64,000 nt of DNA, from positions 12,572,850-12,636,849 of the forward strand of contig NC_034011.1 in assembly GCF_000346465.2 (NCBI RefSeq), written 5' to 3'. The position numbers were made by a program, and so were the translations under genes. Below are positions 58,994-64,000 of the stretch, piece after piece. Position 1 is the first letter of the stretch, and each line of letters opens with the position of its first letter. This stretch comes from Prunus persica (taxonomy: Eukaryota; Streptophyta; Magnoliopsida; Rosales; Rosaceae). The notes beneath the pieces were generated by a model. The model was not told where the DNA came from. It worked only from the letters and a program-made list of their open reading frames with translations, and searched no databases.

Positions 58994-59090
58994 AAATGTC
59001 TGTGTGCAAACACAACACACACATCATGCAATTGCATGTTGTGTTTGCAAAAACCAAAATGTCTGTGTGCAAACACAACATGCGATTACC
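58994..59090. repeat. Minisatellite edge at the gap
   Basis: AAATGTCTGTGTGCAAACAC occurs twice, at 58994 and about 59058, about 64-65 bp apart, separated by CATGCAATTGCATG, itself a palindrome. The repeat probably continues into the gap and caused it. Confidence 0.75.
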
Positions 59091-60334
59091 AACATGACCT
59101 CTACTTAGTGAGATGTTACTCAATCTGCTTGTATGCATATCTGATGATTTTCTGCTGAGGTTCCCATTTATGGCATGCCTCTTTTATCTTTTTTCCTTTG
59201 CTTTTTTTTCTTTTGGCTGGTCATATCTGTGTGCCTGGTAGATGCATTTGGCACTACGAACTGATTCGGTGGCAGTTACAAATTAACATAGGTCTTAATT
59301 CTGGAACTGCCCTTCATAAATGGCTTCATCTGTACTTAACCCAGTTGTTTTTGCAGGTCGGTCTCAACCAAGTGTTGATTGCAATATTGTAAACAAGATG
59401 ACCATACACTGTTATTTGATGTAGGTATACGTATGAGATGGCTTAGCTTTAATTGGTTTGGTTGTTCCAAGTTTTATGTACACAATCTCACAGTAACTGC
59501 CGAGTTGTTTTTCATTTCACGTATTTCTCCGTGGTATTTTTTCCCCAATATTCTGATTATGGAGATGAAGTAAATATTACTGTGGAGCTTACAGCATGTT
59601 TAGTTTATTTTGTGGCTATGACTGCTGTTCTTGGTAACCCTTTTTCTTCAAACTCTCTAGTTTCTGTCATCTGAAGTCTTTCCAGTCATTCAACTCAAAA
59701 AGTCTCCAACCCACTTTGGAATGGCAGACAAGTGTTAGAAGGCCATAAATAAATAGCCACAAGTTCTCATACATGTATATAAAAAGTGTGAAGTTGAAAC
59801 CTACAGACGACAAGGGAAGAAGGAAGCTATGTCTCATATAGGTGATCCGTGGAGTAAACATGTTTATGCCACCATTCCAAATTGACTGCCCCCTCGAATT
59901 GCACAATGGCAATATGCTCTCCTCCTGCAACTCTAAAGTAGGCAAAACACTGGTGTTGGAAGGACATGTAAAAGGGTTATTGTGCATTCTATTGTACAAG
60001 CTTGAATGGATTTTCTTTTCTGTTGTATTTGGCCCTTCTCTTTTTAAGCATGCCAAAAATCTTCCTGGTTTTGTAATATGTGGTTTGTGCCCAATTAATT
60101 TACCGTGGATGTTGTATTTTTGTACCCAAAATTTGATAGCTGCCTTCTTTTGAACGACAATTCATTGAGGGAGAGAATTACTTTCCTTTTGAATATGAAT
60201 CCATGTGCAACTCCAACTATCATTTGAAAGGTCCAAATCAATTCATGGTAATATAAGGACGGATAACAATTGTCGTGTCCATCATATTTGAATTCAGGAT
60301 TACTTTCAACGAAGTGGAGACTTATTAGAGCACA
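59091..60334. other. Intergenic, nothing recognised
   Basis: AT-rich, with short frames only. No domain, splice logic or repeat that I can support. Confidence 0.5.
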
Positions 60335-60570
60335 TGCCGTTGACATACGATATAAGAGCAATATTAGGTCAATATAGGTGCACTATAGAGGCAATATTAG
60401 AGCAATATAAGGGTAATACGATACCAATAGTTATACAATATACATCCAATACGGTGGCAATATGCATACACTATCTATGCAATACAAAGGCAATATTAAG
60501 GCAATATAAATACAATAGAACTACAATATTAAGTCAATCTACATACAATACATACACATTACAGACAACA
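60335..60570. repeat. CAATA-type repeat field (second)
   Basis: Units such as GGCAATATTAGAGCAATATA and ATACAATATACATCCAATAC run for about 235 bp. It begins ~120 bp beyond the stop codon of coiled-coil member C (minus strand) and matches the type at 2690-3560. Confidence 0.75.
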
Positions 60571-60691
60571 TTTTACACATGCAAAAGAAATCGCCACCGA
60601 ACCTTAACAATACTAGCCCGCGAAGGGAAAATGAAGGCAACAAAAGATCCATGTACTCGGGTGAGCTGAACTGAAGCAGCACTCACCGTTA

Positions 60692-61282
60692 CTACAGGTC
60701 CATCAAAAGATCCATGTCTTTGTCCTTTCTCCTTGCGAGGCTATGATGAGCCATTCCCTCAGCACCCATATTCAGCACCTGCCAGACACCAGCTACATCA
60801 ATTTCACTCCAATTGTAGTCTGGTGAGATGACCGAAGCATAATCTCGGAACATTTCGAAGCCGTTGTTGAAACATTCAACCATTTTATGGTTATATTCTT
60901 CAGATTGTGTGAAATTTTCGACGGCATTTTTCTTTCTCTCTTCCAATTTCAACTTCAAGGACTCTAACTCTTTGCTCTGACTTTTTGCTTTTAGAGTTTG
61001 CTTCACCTCTCCAGCGTATGCTTTGTTCAACTTGTTGGCCAAGTTTCCCATAACTTGGCCATGAATATCGCACTTACTCTCCCACCAATCCGTTGCCTTT
61101 GACATATATTGGAGGTGGTGCTTGACGGCAGAGATTTTGTCAAGCGGATCATTGCTCTCAACCTCACTTCCAGATGAAGTGGGATCATGATTGGGAGTCC
61201 GAGGTGGAGATGGGAATGGCACATGCCACGGCTGGTCCCCCGGGTAACTGACATGCTCGTTTGGAGGGTGTACATCCGACAT
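60692..61282 (-). CDS. Small coiled-coil protein, GF-FR-YA-W family member C
   Basis: I take ATG 61282 (MSDVHPPNEHV, 196 residues). The frame opens upstream to 61327, but a splice acceptor (TTGTTGCAG, ending 61319) lies there, so a leader exon upstream is likely. The N-terminal region is Pro-rich (PWHVPFPSPPRTPNHDP). GSEVESNDPLDKISAV follows, matching member B, then DWWESKCD, a charged coiled coil (NKLNKAYAGEVKQTLKAKSQ, SKELESLKLKLEERKK) and the C-terminal motif NGFEMFRDYASVISPDYNW with DVAGV. The tail is Lys/Asp/Met-rich. The frame is intact. Function unknown; similarity to members A, B and D is the only evidence of identity. A CAATA repeat field lies just 3'. Confidence 0.65.
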   Translation of the reverse strand: MSDVHPPNEHVSYPGDQPWHVPFPSPPRTPNHDPTSSGSEVESNDPLDKISAVKHHLQYMSKATDWWESKCDIHGQVMGNLANKLNKAYAGEVKQTLKAKSQSKELESLKLKLEERKKNAVENFTQSEEYNHKMVECFNNGFEMFRDYASVISPDYNWSEIDVAGVWQVLNMGAEGMAHHSLARRKDKDMDLLMDL

Positions 61283-61327
61283 CTTTAAGCATTGCTGGGG
61301 ACAATTCACAGCTGTTGCCTGCAACAA

Positions 61328-61680
61328 AACAAATAAAGGTAGATTCAGTCTCCAGTTGTAAACGAAAATTGGTTAGCTGTAGTGGAGAATATTTGCGTTT
61401 TAGTAAGACTAATTACCTTTTCCGTTAAGAAGGTGCCTCTGTTGCAGTTCTGTATAGGAAGGTTCAGTTATATGTACGAACTTATATGAAGTATATTGGG
61501 TCTTTAGTTGGTGCATTCAATTGATGGGATTGCAAACTACACCATTAACTCATTGGCTGTAATTTACAACAGTACAACATTACATTAACAACAATAAAAT
61601 TGGCTTCCAAACGACAAAAAAGCAAACCTTAATGGGAAATTGAAAATTGTGGATTTCAACCCAAAATAGGACTATGTAAC
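61328..61680. other. Upstream of member C
   Basis: Possible leader exon and promoter of member C; no CCCGCC or other clear element seen. Confidence 0.35.
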
Positions 61681-61689
61681 TAAGCATTT

Positions 61690-62555
61690 ATTGTGAATTT
61701 CAGAGCAGAAAATTGGAAAATAGCGAAATTGGAAAATTGGAAAATCGGAAAATTGGAAAATAGGAAAAGTGAAAACTTGGAGAATGGGAAATAAGGAAAC
61801 TTGGAAAATTGGAAATATAACAAAAGGAAAATTGGCAAATCGGAAATACGAAAAAATGGAAAGTTGGAAATTTGGGAAATTTGGAAAATTGAAAATTGGA
61901 AATAGGAAAAAAGGAAAAATTGGAAAGAGGAAACTAGGCAATAGGATTAAATGACACTTGGAAAATTGAAAAATTGGAAAAAGGAAAAAAGGACACTTGG
62001 AAAATAGAAAATTTGGGTAATTGGAAAATAAAGCAACTTAGAAAATTGGAAATTTTGAAATTGGACAAAAGGAAACTTGGAAAATAGGAAAGTAGGAAAA
62101 AAAAGGAAACTTAGAAAATAGTCCAATTTGAAAAAAGATAATTGGATAATTGGACAAAAACTTAAAATTTGAAAAATGGAAATAGGAAACAGGGACACAT
62201 AGAAAATAAGAAAATTGGAAACGAATTGAAATTGTGGAAATGGGAAATAAGACAATTATCATATTGGACAATTTTAATTACTTTCTGAATTAGGCAAAGT
62301 AGGTAACTTTTTTTTAATTACATAATGGGAAAATGGGAACATTGAAAAATTGGAAAACTAGAAATACAACAAAAGGAAACTTGGGAAATTGCACAATAGG
62401 AAAATAGGGAATAGGAAAAAATAGGTAAAAATAATGAAAAATTGGAAAATTGGAAAATTGGATGACACATGGAAAATAGGAAAATATGAAGAATGGAAAA
62501 ATGGAAACGAATTGAGATTGCTGAAATGAGAAATAAGACAATAACCATATTTGTC
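61690..62555. repeat. Purine-rich GGAAAATTGGAAAATAGG low-complexity array
   Basis: About 870 bp of degenerate units of GGAAAATTGGAAAATAGG and GGAAACTTGG, purines on the plus strand, interrupted near 62250-62330. The minus-strand ORFs full of Phe-Pro-Ile-Phe-Gln (61672-62591) are products of this repeat and not genes. Confidence 0.9.
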
Positions 62556-62685
62556 AATTTGAATGAGTTGGTCAATTAGGCAAATAGGCAAATCCCTTAT
62601 TTGAATTACATAATGGGAAAATTACCAAGTTCGGAACGTCCAACATACAAATATATTACAAAAAGGCATACAGTCAACTGGGTAA

Positions 62686-62770
62686 TAACTCCCGCCCAAT
62701 ACTATCCCGCCTAAGACTCCCGCCAATCCCTCCCGCCAATTACTCCCCTTAATCCCTCCCGCCAATAACT
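62686..62770 (+). promoter_or_regulatory. 13 bp tandem array of CTCCCGCCAAT units
   Basis: CCCGCC occurs at 62691, 62706, 62719, 62732 and 62758, mostly 13 bp apart, with one decayed unit (TACTCCCCTTAAT) at 62741-62753. The units resemble E2F sites (CCCGCC core). The array ends ~190 bp before the ATG of member D, so it may be a promoter element. Confidence 0.6.
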
Positions 62771-62957
62771 CTCTGAGTTACTCCAGGTCATTAAAACCTG
62801 CCTATATTAATCAACCCAGCTGTTTGAAATGAAAACTTCCATCACATTAACTCCTGCTTACAGCCATTACCTTCCCCACTGATTTCACTCACATCGCATT
62901 TAGTCCCCTTTTTTTCCAATTAAGTTGTACACCAGGCTACAATAAATATCGAAGACC

Positions 62958-63428
62958 ATGGACCATAACCTCACACCAAACCCAACGCTTTCAATTACTG
63001 AAGGAGAGAAGACTGAAACACAAGCCAAGTCACCCAATTCACTCCCTGCAGACTTGGTCCATGGCATGCAACAATGTCGAGGCAATACCATGTTTTGGAA
63101 AAATCTTCATCCAGACATAGTTTCAAAAATTGTGGAGGGCCAAGCTAGATGAGGTGTCATAAAAAACCGCACAATTCGCTCTCGTTATCATGCACGCATG
63201 CATCTCCTACATATAAAGACAATGAAAGCAAAAATTGAAATTGCCCCTGCCACTGCAATTATGGTATTCAAGGAAGCAGAAGCAATGGCCAAGTTGAAGC
63301 AAGAAGAAGTGGAAAGCGGATTCGAACTATTTCATAAGTTTGCAAAAATAGTGGATCCGGTAGGAAACTGGGGCAACATCACTGTGGCCGGGGTCATGAA
63401 TTTCATGCGTCGCGGTCACCGCACTTGA
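62958..63428 (+). pseudogene. Small coiled-coil protein, GF-FR-YA-W family member D, one in-frame TGA
   Basis: ATG 62958 opens a frame of 156 codons that has a single TGA at 63150-63152 and otherwise runs to TGA 63426-63428. Before the stop: MDHNLTPNPTLSITEGEKTE, then DLVHGMQQCRGNTMFWKN, comparable to the DPLDKISAV...WWESK part of member C. After it: a basic linker, a short charged helix (KEAEAMAKLKQEEVE) and the family motif SGFELFHKFAKIVDPVGNW with TVAGV. Both halves align with the other members, so the TGA is a lesion (CGA to TGA is the simplest change), or the product is read through. The 13 bp CCCGCC array lies upstream and a CAATA repeat field 165 bp downstream. Confidence 0.65.
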
Positions 63429-63589
63429 AGAGTATGCAACTTCGAATTTGTCAACAGTAGGGAAATGGAACTATGAGGTGGCGTATTTTTGTATTATGTA
63501 ACGATGGGGTGACCTGTTGTTGTATTATGTAAGTTTGGAAATAGGATTTTATGGAATGATGAAGCCTCTTTTTGTATTTGTGCATATAC

Positions 63590-63725
63590 AGTTTATCGGT
63601 ATCCAGTTCAGTGGCGATATAGCAGCAATAACTATACAATAAACATGCGTATAATGGCAATATTATGTCAATAAGAGTACAATAGAGTGATGATAGAGTT
63701 ACAATATGATCCTATTACAGTACGT
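63590..63725. repeat. CAATA-type repeat field (third)
   Basis: Units such as CTATACAATAAACATGCGTA, GGCAATATTATGTCAATAAG and AGAGTACAATAGAGTGATGA. It lies just 3' of member D, mirroring the arrangement at member C. Confidence 0.6.
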
Positions 63726-64000
63726 ACTGCATCATAATGTTTTTTAAATTATTTGGTCCAAAAAAATACTAATAAATAAACAAAAAATTAATTACAACCT
63801 GGAAAAAGGATGAATTATACATCCCTTAAAAGACATATGGCCTACAGTACAGACCTTCAAAATGAACTCTACATATATATATATATATATAATGCATGCC
63901 TTGTAGCACCATCACATCCCCCCCTAAATTACACAAACATGACACCCCAAAACCTCATGCTCCTTCAGAGAAGGTTTGATCAGCCGTGGTTAATTAACGT
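63726..64000. other. Window end, AT-rich with (AT)n near 63872-63891
   Basis: No gene seen. A short TATATA run is the only feature. Confidence 0.6.

Noticed and set aside
57997..59158. Frames of ~330-370 codons
   Set aside because: They consist almost wholly of N from the assembly gap.
61672..62591. Minus-strand frames with Phe-Pro-Ile-Phe repeats
   Set aside because: Translation of the GGAAAATTGG array; no coding signal.

Overview
This is a eudicot plant nuclear window, TE-rich and AT-rich. It has spliced genes with GT-AG introns, FAR1-related, GRF-zinc-finger, F-box and DUF1664 plant families, and Athila, Tekay and Tat lineage LTR retrotransposons. A woody rosid such as Rosaceae is my impression only; nothing in the sequence proves the species. 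Almost nothing here looks like an intact, ordinary gene. Layout: 1-1.8 kb is the 3' half of a decayed DUF1985/Ulp1 (C48 SUMO-protease-like) gene. 2.7-3.5 kb is a CAATA-type short-repeat field. 3.76-4.16 kb (-) is a tiny intact two-exon GRF zinc-finger/membrane-anchor gene. 4.9-5.65 kb is an F-box family gene with one in-frame TGA. 6.35-7.3 kb is a ~470 bp tandem duplication. 8.08-9.6 kb holds two divergent small coiled-coil genes (family 'GF-FR-YA-W', named here). 10.8-13.1 kb (-) is a FAR1-related (MULE transposase-derived) gene with one nonsense and one frameshift lesion. 16.2-16.5 kb is an inverted MITE-like junction. From 17 to 51 kb is a nest of retrotransposons. A Tat-type solo LTR (17035-29570, TSD cctac) was split by a young Athila element (17605-28403, TSD gagaa). 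A Tekay chromovirus (30619-40494, TSD ctagt) sits inside an exon of an unrecognised host gene read on the minus strand. A second, truncated Tat element on the minus strand (40748 to ~49.0 kb) carries an antisense plant-mobile-domain (PMD) gene downstream of pol. A truncated Tekay-like LTR fills ~49.02-51.19 kb. 51.3-56.6 kb is a second DUF1985/Ulp1 gene whose eight coding exons can be placed exactly and which keeps the His-Asp-Gln-Cys catalytic set, but two exons end in TAG. 57.2-58.0 kb is a DUF1664 gene fragment running into a 931-base N gap. 60.69-61.28 kb (-) and 62.96-63.43 kb (+) hold two more members of the coiled-coil family, separated by ~0.9 kb of GGAAAATTGG low-complexity DNA. How the parts relate: the two Ulp1 loci, the four coiled-coil genes, the CAATA repeat fields and the E2F-like promoter motifs recur together at both ends of the window, on either side of the retrotransposon nest. 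This suggests one recurring accessory module, probably carried by or derived from large MULE-type DNA elements. That association is inference; the paralogy within each family is directly visible. Most nonsense codons I could assign are explained by C-to-T or G-to-A changes, as expected for methylated, silenced DNA.
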